From: Termitomyces sp. T153
Lineage: Eukaryota > Basidiomycota > Agaricomycetes > Agaricales > Lyophyllaceae
Assembly: GCA_018296165.2 (NCBI GenBank)
Contig: JACKQL020000017.1
Span: 62,001 to 126,000 of the forward strand
Direction: 5' to 3'
Length of the DNA stretch: 64,000 nt
The translations under genes and the position numbers were made by a program. The stretch's first letter is position 1. Each line of letters opens with the position of its first letter. Of the stretch, positions 44,406-55,740 are shown piece by piece. The notes below the pieces were generated by a model. That model searched no databases. It had not been told where the DNA came from and was given only the letters and a program-made list of their open reading frames with translations.

Positions 44406-44718
44406 TTGACTCTGCCCTGTTCCATTTAGCTCCATCTTGTCATGTTTGATTTGTTTCCTTCATTGTGCTCAAGTCCTTTTCAACCCTTAATGCTTTTACA
44501 AACTGACACCCCACCAAGCCTGTCTCTTTCCCCACAACTTGTCCTACACTTCTCTGGACCACCCCAGACTTGCTTGGATCACTTCCCATCACTCATCCTT
44601 GCAAGTCCCCCATGTTTAGAACTCCTCTGAGTGCCCAGTTACCAGTGCAGGGAATCATGTCTGCCTAGTAAGTATTTGCCCAGTGCAGCTGAGCCCCCAT
44701 GGTCAGCAGAACCTGACA
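44406..44718 (+). repeat. Plus-strand family A LTR fragment (3' part)
   Basis: Ends GCAGAACCTGACA at 44718. Orientation is opposite to the LTR that follows, and the part before 44510 is internally deleted relative to other copies. Either a separate truncated insertion or an inverted end of the adjacent LTR. Confidence 0.7.
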
Positions 44719-45550
44719 GTGTTAGGTACAAGTCTGTAGGCAAATATATGGACTGTGGAGGAAGCAGAGGCTTTGCAAGTGATGGAAGTAGAGCTGAAGT
44801 TCAATGGGGGATCAATCAAGAGTGATGGGCTCCATGGGAAAGCATAGAGCAAGGTCCAGAGTTGATGTATCAATGTTTTGAAGGATTGTAGTTTGTGCTC
44901 AGAGTTTGTAATGATGTCATAGTTGAAATGAACTTAGGAAAAATAAAGGAAACAGAGATGAGCAAGGCAAGATGAAGTCAAGACAAGACAGAGCTGAGAA
45001 GAAGATAGATTCAAGACTAAAGATAGAAATAGAGAGAAGACTGGAAAATGTAACAGAAAAGGAAACACAAGACATAAGTAACCAAGTAAAGCAATATCAA
45101 GACTAGAGTAAAGGATACTACTCTATGACTTATATACTAACTACTGGGACAACTCTGGCTTGTCAGGGCCATGCAGAGTCAACAGGTGTTGGTTATGATC
45201 AGTGGGTGGGCTGCAGTGATACACTAATGGGATCAGATGGGAATGTAGGCCACCCTAGGGTCATTGTGATGTTCTAGAGCCAGTTTAGTAAGTCAGGGTA
45301 ACAAAATCAGTGATGTACACCAGCATCAGGAACAGTGGGGGAGGGTTCTAAGGGCTCAGGAGGTGATAAGAGAATTGCTGGAACCTGCAGAGAATGTGTC
45401 AGTGTTAGCCAGGAGACTATTGGGGTTTGCTGGAGAAGCATTGGAGTTAGCTGGGGTGGGTGCCATGAGTCAACAAGGGTTGGAGTGAGTTGAGGGGATG
45501 TTTGAGGAAGCTTGGGAGTGGGTCTGGAGGTCTGGGAGTGGATTGTGACA
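44719..45550 (-). repeat. 3' LTR of E5 (family A), distal end replaced
   Basis: Joins in mid-LTR at 44719. AATATCAAGACT near 45092 and TATA near 45130; ends GATTGTGACA at 45550 with the polypurine-tract complement TTACTCCCCCTTC next to it. Confidence 0.82.
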
Positions 45551-45765
45551 TTACTCCCCCTTCAGCATTGAGACTCTTGAGGCACAGGGCATGGGTTTGA
45601 GGATCAGTGGAGACATGGAAATTCAAGCTCAAGCAATATTGATCAAACCATAGCAAGCAACAGTGTGGGGAGCAAAGTCAAAGTAAGGCCACTGTTTGTC
45701 AGGGGATTCTTTCCAATCAATTAAAAAGAGTTAGATGTACTCTGGTGCTTCCCTAACTTTTTCCA

Positions 45766-46211
45766 ATGTCCTCAGCTTTGTTGTCATCTTCAGCATTCCC
45801 AACCCCTCCTCCATCCAACAAGAACTGTGTGGCTATCTGGGAGGAGTACAAACATTGATGGGAACAATTTGACCATTGTCAGGACTATAGGAGAGTCAAT
45901 AAGATGTATTGTCAATGTAAGTGGAGAAGGTTCAGTGCTGGAAGAGGTGCTGACCCATACCTAGTAGAGTTGTCTCTGGCAGTAGCAGAGTCAACCAGGG
46001 GTTCTTCTCACATGGTAGAGTCAGAGCAGGCAAGTTGAGCTGCTCCAGTGTCACTGGCCTATTCTGGGAGGCCAAGTCTGGGGGCAGGGTTTGTCCAAGT
46101 TGTTCTAGTGGGCCAGAGGGCACCTCAGGGGGAGGTAACTCCAGATGTGTTCACAGGGGTATTGGAGTGGGCACAGAGCCCCCCAACACTGGAATGATGT
46201 CAGAATGAGGC
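45766..46211 (+). pseudogene. Antisense accessory gene of E5, 5' part
   Basis: ATG 45766, about 45 nt after CAATTAAAAAG; AATATTGATCAA lies near 45633. Exon 1 ends AAT before GTAAGT near 45917, and the acceptor CCTAGTAG precedes AGTTGTC near 45970. Exon 2 continues to the WNDVRM/LEWCQ-equivalent segment, then stops at GAGGC (46207-46211), where the family B element entered. It resumes at 52604. Confidence 0.75.
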
Positions 46212-46575
46212 TGTCAGGGGACTTCCATTTCCAACCTCTATGACTTGTTCCAGCATCTCCACAGCTTGTTTGATGTAACCCCAGAGATCTCTGGAAAACT
46301 GCGGAGTTCTCCATATTACTTCACCAATCATTGTCCTAGGGTTAGAATTAGCTCTGGCCTGCTGTTCAGTAGTTCCCATGCCTCCACCATCTGCTGATGC
46401 ACTGCACCAAGCAGCAGGGATCCTTAGACTTGTTCTCTTTGGATTCCCCTCTGCTAGGTGATTAGTTACTGACTGTATTGTTGTCTACTCCACTAATATA
46501 CTTCAGATTCCCCTCTACTAGCTGCATGACTCCAATCTGCTGCTCTGGAGGCAGCTCTTACAGTAGAACAAGTCT
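46212..46575 (+). repeat. 5' LTR and self-primer binding site of the B element
   Basis: LTR from TGTCAGGGGACTTCC to CTCTTACA (46562). AGAACAAGTCT at 46565-46575, 2 nt beyond the LTR, is the exact complement of AGACTTGTTCT at 46426-46436 within it. No TATA box is evident 30 nt before that site. Confidence 0.85.
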
Positions 46576-46614
46576 CCTAACACTGGTCTGGAAGCCCCTC
46601 AGAGCCACAAGAAA

Positions 46615-46982
46615 CTGTCAGGGGACTTCCATTTTTGACCTCTGCAACTTGTTCCAGCACCTCCACAGCTTGTTTGATGTCTCCAGAGCTCTTTCTAGAA
46701 CCCCAGAGATCTCCAGAGAACTGCAAAGTTCTCTGTATTACCTTGGCAATCATTGCCCTATGGTTAGGAGTAGCTCTGGTCTACTGTACAGTAGTCCCAT
46801 GCCTCTGCTGCCACTGATGCACTGCACTGAGCAGCAGAGATCCTTAGACTTGTTCTCTTTGGAAACCTCTCTGCTAGGTGATTAGTTACTAATTGTATTG
46901 TTGTCTACTCTGCTAATATACTTTAGATTCCCCTCTGCTAGCTGCATGACTCCAATCTGCTCCTCCAGAGGTTGCCCTTACA
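46615..46982 (+). repeat. Solo LTR, family B, nested in the B element leader
   Basis: TGTCAGGGGACTTCC to GCCCTTACA, flanked by GAAAC (46610-46614) and AAAAC (46983-46987), a 4-of-5 match with one G/A change. The leader before gag reads on naturally if it is removed. Confidence 0.8.
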
Positions 46983-48225
46983 AAAACCTCCAAGCCACTA
47001 TCCATTGCTTCCCCACCAGGATTAAGCACTGCAGAGTTCTATGTCTCAGCTCACCAACTCAGACACACCCTCAGAGGCCCCAGCCCTGCAGAACAAAGCC
47101 TGGACTTGCCTGCTATACCTAGAAACCCAGATCCAATTAATTCAATCATCTCTCACTCACCATACAACCAAGCTCTCTGCCCTCTGTCAAACTACAGATC
47201 TTATCTCCTAATTGCTCCAGGCACTGCTTGAATGCTTAATTCCTACCTCTGCACCCCCCCAGCTGCAGAACAAGCCCCAACTGCATCTGCACCCATCTCT
47301 GCAGCTCCAGTGACTCTATGGCCACAGATCCCATGCTCCACACTACTAGATGCATACAATGGTGCCCACTCTGGCAGGAAACAATTCTTTCAATCCTGCC
47401 TCACCTATATCCACCTCAGTAGGGACACCTTTGACTCCAATGCATTAAAAATAGCCTGGATACTGTTGTACATGAAGATTAGATGTGCCTCCACCTATGC
47501 ACTACAAGTCTTCTATTGCCCTGGAGGTGTTGGAAGTTTTCCAGACTGGGCCACCTTTGAGAAGGACTTCTATGCAGAGTTTTGTAACATAGAGCAATAT
47601 GGGCAAGAAAAGCATACATTGGATGAGTACATCAACTTGTTCCAGGCTCTGGTCAAGCAAGCCACCTACTCCAACAGCCTTCGATTATGCCTCACCTTCT
47701 GGGATGGCCTGCACCCCATGCTGGCAGAACACATTAACAATCTTGCAGAGAGTTGCTCAGACAATAAAAAGATTGTGTCATGGTACAAGGTGGCATGAGA
47801 TCAGTGGCAACTCATGGAGATTCAGAGGGAGTTCTGCCATCCACAGTCCACAATGTGCCCTGCTCTGATCACCAATCTCCACCATCCCATACCTGCTCAC
47901 TCAATGCCAGCCCTTACTCCAGCTATCCCTGCAACATGCCTCCTGCTGCCAGATATCCCCATGGATATGGACACCACCAGACAGCTCTGTGCTGTGCCAC
48001 TACTGTGCCAGAGATGTCAGAAGCCCAGGCACTTTGCATGACACTGCCCCCTGGGTCTGGCAGTATGTTACCTCTCCATAGTGGAGCAGGAGGAACTCCT
48101 CCTGCGGCTGCTGGCTGTGAAGAATGCCACCAGAGCTCCATTACCAGATGAGCCTACACCAGAGTTGACCCCAGAGGAGATCAGTGCATGCACATCACTT
48201 CCAGAGCTGGAGGAGGATTTTTAGT
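46983..48225 (+). pseudogene. gag: Gag of the B element
   Basis: N-terminus near 47040 (MSQLTNSD..., an LETQIQLIQSSLT helix), a Pro/Ala-rich stretch, then an open frame 47232-47798 with the Gag core (HSGRKQFFQSCLTYI, FPDWATFEKDFYAEF, LDEYINLFQALVKQA, WDGLHPMLAEHI). The C-terminal part shifts frame at about 47795. The knuckle C-x-R-C-x4-H-x4-C is near 48008-48050 with a stop inside, and the acidic tail LEEDF ends at TAG 48223-48225. Confidence 0.82.
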
Positions 48226-48419
48226 TAAGCAACAGATGAGGTGTACACCTCCATCACATTGATAGAAAATGAAATCACCTTTTCCAATGCCCTTTGTTCT
48301 GAGACAGAAGAACCTCAACATCCTCCTCCAGACATACAAATACCAACTCCAGAGCCCCCACTGAGCTCTCTGACACCTCCAAGGGTCTGCTGGCATGGTC
48401 TTACATGGGTGCATTAAAT

Positions 48420-48880
48420 GCCCCAAGAGTATATGATGGCTTCCAGCCCATCTGCCAACTCCCTGTGCCTTGATGTGGAGATCAAGACAATAGACACCTA
48501 GCAGGCCTGCAGAGTCATGGCTCTTCTGGATAGCAGAGCAATGGGACTGTTTTTGGACTTGGAGTTTGTCAAACACTATAGCCTGACCACACAGCCCCTC
48601 CCCAAGCCCATTCTGGTCTACAACATTGATGGAACACCTAAATAAATAGGCACCATCAGCTCCATAGTTGACCTGGTCCTCCACTGTTGAAATCATGCAG
48701 AGTGCACTGTTTTTGCTATCACTAGCTTGGGAAGGCAGAACATGATCCTTAGTTTTACATGGCTCCACAAGCACAACCCTGAGGTAGACTGGACCAAGGG
48801 AGAGGTAACTATGAACAGATGTCCTCAGAAGTGCTCTGCCTGCACTGCCAAGAATAGAGAAGAACATTGGGCTCAAGTCT
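48420..48880 (+). pseudogene. Retropepsin of the B element
   Basis: Homologous to the single protease domain at 12892-13267. The catalytic motif near 48525 reads LLDSRAMG: Gly after Asp-Ser is Arg, a G-to-A change expected to abolish activity. Stops near 48499, 48643 and 48688. The region is followed by a cysteine-rich MNRCPQKCSACT segment also present in the other copies. Confidence 0.75.
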
Positions 48881-49013
48881 GAAAACATATGGCCATCTAT
48901 GCATGTTGTGCTGGCCCCCTCACCTTTGCAGATCTGAACCTCCTGCATCCTCCATCTCTGGTGTTCCCTTATAGAGAGGCCTCTACAAGGACAACTGAAG
49001 CAGTGGCAAAGCC

Positions 49014-50640
49014 ATGGAGGAGGAGTATAGAGAGGAGTTTGGTGGTGTACACAAGCTAGAGCTCCCAGGCAAAGCAGTAGAAGTGGGGGACTGGATATAT
49101 GCTACCATTGTACACCTGCCACCCTCAGTGGCAGAGATCTGGGCTAGCCAGACCACATCCCAGTGGCTGGCCCAGGTGTTCATTGCTAATGCTGCCCTCC
49201 AGGAGTTCCAAGATATTGTGCCCTCCTACCTCCATGTGTTTGAGGATGTGTTCCCAAAGGCCTTGTTTGACTCACTTCTAGAGTGCAAGAGGTGGGACCA
49301 CACCATTGAACTGCTGCCAGATTCCACACCCTCCAGCTGTAAGGTCTACTTGCTAGCATTAAAGAAACATGACAAACTTGATGCCTTTCTGCAAGAGAAC
49401 CTGGACTCTGGTCACATTTACCCTTCCAAGTCTCCAATGGCTTTGCTAGTCTTCTTTATCAAGAAGAAGGATGGCTCACTCTGACTGGTCCAGGATTATT
49501 GGGTTCTCAATGCCATGACAGTGAAGAACTGCTACCCCCTCCCTCTCATCTCTGAGCTCATCAACAACCTCTGGGGTGCACAATTGGGGCTACAACAACA
49601 TGCATATCCAGGAAGGAGATGAATGGAAGGCCACCTTCTGGACCAACTGGGGATCGTTTGAACTGCTTGTAATATTCTTTGGACTCACCAACAGCCCCAC
49701 CACCTTCCAGACAATGATGAACAACATCTTCCAGGACCTCATTGCAGAGGGTGCAGTGTGTGTATACCTTGACAACATTCTCATCTACACCAAGATGCTA
49801 AAAGAACACTATTGGATTACTTGCCTTGTCTTGGAATGTCTCTGCCAGCACCAGCTCTACCTCAAACTGGAAAAGTGTGAGTTCAAGCAGACCTGGATCA
49901 AGTATCTTGGTCTGATCATCTTGCATAGAGCCATGGAGATGGACCCAGTGAAGGTAGCAGGTGTGGCAGAGTGGCCAGAGCCCAAGAACAAGGAGGTACA
50001 GGTGTTCCTTGGCTTCACAAACTTCTACTGGAAATTCATTTAGGACTTCTCACACCATGTCTGCCTGCTATTTGAGCTCACTGGGAAAGACATTGCATGG
50101 AGTTGGGGACTCTTGGAGCAGGCAGCCTTCAACACTCTCAAGTGTGCTGTGACCTCTAGACCCATCCTCTTCTTTCCAGACAACAGCTTCCCCTTTTGGG
50201 TGGAAGCCAACAGCTCCAACTTTGCCACTGGGGCCATCCTTTCATAGCAATCTTCAGGGGATAAGAAGTGGCATCTGATGGCCTTCTACTCCAAGAGCCT
50301 AAATGTGGTAGAGCAGAACTATGAATGCTGGCCATTATCTGGTTGTTTGAGGAGTGGCAGCACTTTTTGAAAGGCATGCAGCACAAGTTCAAGATCTAGA
50401 CATATTACAAGAACCTCAAATACTTCTGGACAGCCAAGAAGCTCAACTGCCAACAGGCCTGGTGGTCTCTCTACCTTGCCAACTTTGACTTTTTGCTGCA
50501 CCACAAGCCTGGCTAGAGTATAGGAAAACCAGACACCCTGTCCCAGAGAGTGGACTATGGCACTGGGGAGGAGGATAACAGCAACATTGTGCTCCTCTGC
50601 TCCAAACTGTTTGCAATCCAAGCCATAGAGGGTCTAGTCA
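49014..50640 (+). pseudogene. pol: Reverse transcriptase-RNase H of the B element
   Basis: Open frame 49014-49484, then stops. RT fingers (FFIKKKDGS) are present. About 25 nt including motif A (KLDV) are deleted near 49582 compared with the copy at 14041, which also shifts the frame. Motif C reads VYLDNILIYT near 49770. RNase H begins near 50200 with VEANSSNF, where the first acidic residue is Asn. Further stops at 50247 and beyond. It continues to the integrase. Confidence 0.85.
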
Positions 50641-51947
50641 TGGACAGAGCAGAGGTGGACATTCTCTGGGACATATAGTGGGGCAATCAGGATGGTCAGT
50701 AGGAGTAACTTGTTGTGCAGGCTGCTCAGACACTGAAATTGGGGTATATCACTGGTGCCAAGTTGGTCTGCATGGACAAATGGGCCCTCTGGGATGGGAT
50801 CCTGATCTTTAGGAATTGTGTCTATATGCCCAATGCTTCAGAGCTCCATTGGAGGATTGTGGAGCAACACCAAGGAACACCATAACTCCTGCATCTTGGA
50901 TACCCTGGACATTGGAAAATATTGGAGCTAGTATTGTGGAACTACTGGTGGCCCCAGATGTCCCAATATATTGGGTCTTACACTAGTACATGCAATCTCT
51001 GTCTCCAGACCAAGCCCCAATATCCCCTCTCTTATGAACAGCTACATCTGCTGCCCATGCTCACAGAACAATAGAGCATGGCTTCCATGGACTTCATTGT
51101 AGAACTCTCCAATGCCCACAGTTACAACACAATCATGGTGGTGGTGGACCTGTATGGCAAGCAAGCACACTTCATTCTGACCCACACCACCTGCTCTGCC
51201 ATGGGCACTGCAAACCTGTACTGGAGGAATGTCTGGAAACTCCACAGCCTCTCCAATGCCTATGTCTCTGACCAGGAACCACAATTTGTGGCAGACTTCA
51301 CTAGGGGGCTCTACTAACTACTCAGCATGAAGCTTCACACCTCCACTGCCTACTATCTGCAGTCCAATGGCCAGACCAAATGCAAAAACCAGGAATTGGA
51401 GCAGTACCTCTGCCTTTTCTGCAATGAGCACCAGGATGACTGGGATGAACTCCTCCCTGATGCCAAGTTCCAATACAACAACCATATTCATGCTTCCACT
51501 CAGTTCTCCCCATTCTTCCTTGACACTGAATGGCACTTGCACATGGGCTTCAAATTCTGGGCCCAATCCTTAGAGAATGAAGCAGTAAATAAATTTGTGG
51601 ACTAGATGAAGAGGTCACAGGAGGAGGCCTGAGCAGCACTGGCAAAGGCAAAGGATGACATGGCACAATACTACAACCATGGAAGGACCCTGGGGCACAA
51701 ATATCAGCCTAGAAATTGAGTCTACCTGGATGCCTCCAACATTACAACTCTCTGGCCCTCAAAAAAGCTGTCACACTACCAGTTGGGACTTTTCATGGTG
51801 AAATGGCAAGTAGGGCCTCTAGCCTATTGACTCCAGCTCCATGTGGGGATGCGCCAGCTTTATCTGGTGTTCAATGTGGTCAAACTGACTCTGGCCCTAA
51901 AGGATCCTATTCTGGGGTAATGTCTGCCACTCCCACCACCTCCAGTA
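50641..51947 (+). pseudogene. pol: Integrase of the B element
   Basis: Zinc region (RIVEQHQGTP...LGYPGHWKILELVLWNYWWPQMSQYIG...CNLCLQTK) near 50850-51010. Core with MDFIVEL Asp (51090), SDQEPQF Asp (51270) and GQTKCKNQ near 51370, where the catalytic Glu position is Lys. The C-terminal region (51580-51940) carries stops and a GPF-like LLVGTFHG stretch in alternate frames. Confidence 0.82.
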
Positions 51948-52145
51948 GTGGTCAACAACAGTGAGGAGTATGAGGTGGAGGAAATCCTGGATAGTTGTCT
52001 ATTCTGGAGATGGCTACAATACAAGGTGAAGTGGAAAAGCTACAGGATCAAGGATGTCTACTGGGAACCATGGGAGAACATATATGCCCCCAAACTCATC
52101 AAGGAGTTCCACAGGAGACACCCAGATGCTCTGCATGCCATTTGA
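51948..52145 (+). pseudogene. pol: Chromodomain of the B element
   Basis: An intact short frame: EYEVEEILDS-x-LF, then QYKVKWK-x-Y, DV-x-WEPWENI and FHRRHPDA. This is the aromatic-cage pattern of chromoviral integrase tails. It ends at 52143-52145, about 75 nt before the polypurine tract, leaving no room for an antisense gene like that of family A. Confidence 0.85.
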
Positions 52146-52220
52146 GGAATCTACCCTATTTTGCCAGTGGACCAAGCAATCAGGCACTTCTTTTACCCCA
52201 TGCATTGGGATGCTGCATGC

Positions 52221-52603
52221 TAAAGGGGGGGTGATGTCAGGGGACTTCCATTTCTGACCTCTGTAATCTATTCTAGCAACTCTGCAGCTTGTTCAATGTC
52301 TCTGGGGCTTGTTCCAGAACCCCAGAAATCTTTAGAGAACTATAAAGTTCTCTGTATTACCTCACTAATTATTGTCCTAAAGTTAGGATTAGCTCTGGCC
52401 TTCTATACAGTAGTTCCCATGCCTCTGCTGTCCACTGATGTGCTGTGCCAAGCAGTGGAGATCCTTAGACTTGTTCTCTTTGGATTCTCCTCTGCTAGGT
52501 GATTAGTTACTGATTGTATTGTTGTCTACTCCACCAATATACTTTGGATTCCCCTCTGCTAGCTGCATGACTCCAATATGCTGCTCTGGAGGTTGCCCTT
52601 ACA
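52221..52603 (+). repeat. Polypurine tract and 3' LTR of the B element
   Basis: TAAAGGGGGGGTGA at 52221-52234, then LTR 52235-52603 (369 bp), TGTCAGGGGACTTCC...GCCCTTACA. The right target duplicate GAGGC follows. Confidence 0.9.
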
Positions 52604-53653
52604 GAGGCTCCAGTAAGTCATGGTGTGATTGCTGCTCCTGGCTAACTGACCTTCCTTAGTGTGTACTCTGCACTCACCACAGAGAAGTTTGTGAGTTTGA
52701 CAGGCCCATGTCAGGGTCTCATTGTGACTTGTCAGTTTGCCTTTTTTATTGTTCCTAGCATAAAGGATGCTCTGTCTCAGTGGAGTAGTGTGCAACTTGC
52801 ATAGCTGCAGAGCAGGGCTGGGAGATCAACTGGGTGGGGGCAGGGGGTTGGAAGAGGGGTGGAAAGGGAAGGCATTAGAGAGTGGCAGGAGGTCATCAGG
52901 AAAGGTGAGTCTGTCATGGGAGGTTGTGGAGAGGAGGTCCCTAGTACACAGGACAAGGAGAAATGGCAAGCATCCCCCCCTTCAAAGGCTGAGCCTAGCA
53001 AGAGGCTCTGGGGCAAGGTGGTGATGGCAGGCCCTCCTAGGCCTCATGTCTACTCCTCTAGCTCAGGAATTCCACTCAGGGGATCAACAGAGCATCCTAG
53101 ATTGGTGCCATCTGCTGCAGTGCAGTTCCTGCAATAGTGAGCAGAGGAGTTGGAGAAGATGCTAGCAATGCAGGAGGAGTTATAGAGAGTGGAGGAGGAC
53201 CTGGGATGCCCCAGGCAGAGGTGGAGGTTGCATCAAAGTAGGAGGAATGGCTGTTTAGTGAGGCAGCCATGGAGCAGGTGGGCATCCTGCATGAGTCCTT
53301 TTCCTTTTGTTCCTATTCATGCTCACATAGTCTGGTCTGGCTGGGACCAAGAGCACTAGCTCCTTCTGGACAGGGCTTCTGCCACATTTGTGTCAACTCA
53401 AGACAGTTTGGCACAAGTGCTCAGAGGTCATCTTCTAAAGGTGGGGCAAGAGGTGGTGAAGATGGAGCATCTGCTAGTAGAGCACTGGCAATGCAACATG
53501 GTGGCCCTGGATTCCTAGTGGGAGGTAGCAGGGGATATGGAGGAGCCATCACCAGGGCCCACAAAAGTCCTGGCCATGGTCAGAGTGCAGATGGAGGTTG
53601 ATTTGGAGGTTGGAAACATGGAGAGGGGAGCTCTGGAGGGGGAGAGGGAGTGA
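52604..53653 (+). pseudogene. Antisense accessory gene of E5, 3' part
   Basis: Eight or nine bases finish exon 2, then an intron with GTAAGT, CTAACTGAC and CTTAG ends just before the cysteine cluster (about 52660-52775). Spacing is C-x2-C-x6-C-x15-C-x2-[C>Y]-x6-C: one cysteine is Tyr (TGT to TAT) and one Arg codon is TAG. The linker, a shortened coiled coil and exon 4 (REH/LLDGA-equivalent poorly kept; the VRVQMEVDLEV tail clear) end at TGA 53651-53653. A stop near 53136 and frameshifts are present. Confidence 0.72.
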
Positions 53654-53869
53654 GGGGGGGAGCTGGACCTTGTCATCTTATTCTTCTTGTGTTGATACTG
53701 CTTTTCTTTATAATGTTTTGTATTTGTTGTACATAAACAGTATTTCTTAGCTCTGGGTTTGGCTGGTGTAAGAATAATCAACTTTCAGATTGTATGAGAA
53801 AAATAAAAATGTGCAGAAGTTCTTTGTGGGAGTTGAATCCCTAATGATTTCAGAAGTGGGGGTTATGCC

Positions 53870-55012
53870 CACTAATGCCATCTGTGTCAACTAGTCCTGG
53901 GGGTCCCATGGCTTAATGGGATGCCATTAGTAGAGGTCACAGAACTTGGCAAGGGCTCTGAAAAAGTTCTTGCAGGGTTTCTAGGCATTGTCCTTGGATC
54001 TATAGCCTTTCCAATGGACTAGGTAGTGGAGTCAATCATAAACAAGGCAGCAGTCAAGGATTTGGTTGACTTTGTAGTAGTAGTTGTCCTCAACTCTGAT
54101 GAGGGGCAGTCAACTGCAGCATTGTCCAGGGAAAGGGTCTGGAGTATATCTTTGAGGAGGCAGATGTGAAAGATGGAGTGAAGGCCCTTCAGCCTTGGAG
54201 GCAGGTCAAGCCTGTACATGTGAGTCAAGACCTTCCAGAGGATCTTGAAGGGGCTGAGTTGCTTATAGTTGAGCTTGGCAGAGGCCTCTGAGTCTTGAGG
54301 TTGTGTCAATCAAGCCACACCAGAGTCCTGGAGGACCAGTCAGGGGTGGGGTCACATTGGGTGTCAGTGTGCTTGGAGTATGCTTGATTGGCAGTGTTGA
54401 TATCATCTTAGAAGAACTGGTGCAGGGACTGGATTCAGCAACTTTATGGGTGATATAGAAGGGGATATCTTTAAGGGATAAGGTGAGCTGGGAGTGGTAG
54501 CCCTTGTTGGTGTAGAAGGGGGAGACTCTAGTGGTGGAGTGAGAGGTGTGGTTGTAGGTAAACTCAGCAAGGGGGAGTTCTGTGCACCAGTTGTTCTATA
54601 AATAATTAATGTAGAGGCAGAGATACTGTTCCAAAGTCTGGTTTACTCTTTTTGTCTGTCCATTGGTCCCAGGTGATAGGCAGTTGAGAGGTTGATCTTT
54701 ATTTTAAGGGCCTTCCATAATGATTGCCAGAAGCAGAAGATAACAGAGGGCTGTAGTCAGAGACAATGTTGTTCAGGAGTCCATGCTTGGAAAATACATG
54801 CTTGAGGAATAGTTTGGCAAACTCCAGAGCATTGTTGGTGGTGTGGCAGGGGATGAAGAGAACCTGCTTAGTGAGGTGGCAGACAACAATAAGGATGGCA
54901 TCAAAACCTTTGGGGTCAGAGAGCTCAATGTGATCCATTGATATTGAGGACCAGGGGTAGCAACTAACAGGGAGGGGCTTCAGCAGGCCATAGGGGTGGT
55001 GGTGGGGTACTT
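53870..55012 (-). pseudogene. pol: Integrase and chromodomain of E5, truncated
   Basis: Chromodomain remnant near 54110-53960 (YCYKVNQILD...YLVHWKGY). The GPF-side region 54309-54019 is open. Integrase core with MDHI Asp near 54935 and the second Asp in IVSDY near 54770. The HHCC region is missing: similarity stops at about 55012, where unrelated sequence begins. RT, protease and gag of E5 are not in the window. Confidence 0.82.
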
Positions 55013-55740
55013 GACCACAACTGCATGCATAAATGGCCTATATGAGGCTGTTTGCAATGGTGGCTGCTCAACCTCATTTCTATTGGAACACAGTTGACAA
55101 CTACCATGCTCATGTAGGGGAGTTTACTCCTTTTACCCCTTACACCTTCACTCTGCATAGGCTGCAAGTGTTGCCTGTGCAAGGTAATAATTGCTGTATC
55201 AGAACACTGGGTAGACATTGTAAGCAACAAGGAAGCAGAAGCCTTGAAGATGGATGAACAGGCTGGGTGAACTTCCATAGGAGTTCATCATCTACAAGTG
55301 AAAAATGAATGCAGGCTCACTGAGTACCCACCCTGTCCCTTAGTACAGTTGAGCAGTGTGCTGGGATGGAACTATGTCCATCTTATTGAGTAGGATCATT
55401 TGATCCTACCACTGCTCTAACATAGGGATTTGTGATTGAATTCCAGTGCCACTTTTGAGTGGAATGCCATATCCCACCCCCTTAGTACTTTCATTCTTCT
55501 GTGGGCCTGTTGACAAACTCAAAAGGGGGGTATATAACAGAGTGCCTGTTACCCCTCAGTAACATAATCATATGATATTTATTTAGTTATCTATTATTAT
55601 TAGGTAGCATCACATGACACTACCTTTAAATACTCATATTGTAATTACATAAGGCAGTGCCTTACTTCATACTTTGTAGACAAGAGCAATTAAATGCTTA
55701 TGAGGTGTGAATTGTAAGCTGCACAACTCATAATGGAAGC
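55013..55740. other. Unassigned AT-richer stretch
   Basis: A plus-strand frame of 74 codons (55033-55257) has no domain I recognise. From 55500 to 55700 the sequence is AT-rich with GGGGTATATAA near 55527. Nothing here matches families A to C. It may belong to the recombinase element that follows. Confidence 0.35.

Larger units (their letters stand above)
46212..52603 (+). mobile_element. Family B element, nearly complete, target duplication GAGGC
   Basis: 5' LTR 46212-46562, 3' LTR 52235-52603. GAGGC at 46207-46211 and 52604-52608, with the antisense gene of E5 continuing across. Internal order: self-primer site, gag, protease, RT-RNase H, integrase, chromodomain, polypurine tract. A solo LTR is nested at 46615-46982. 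CpG-depleted throughout. Confidence 0.9.

Noticed and set aside
46212..46982. Tandem 5' LTRs of one B element
   Set aside because: GAGGC brackets 46212-52603, and the second LTR has its own near-perfect duplication (GAAAC/AAAAC), so it is a later solo LTR.
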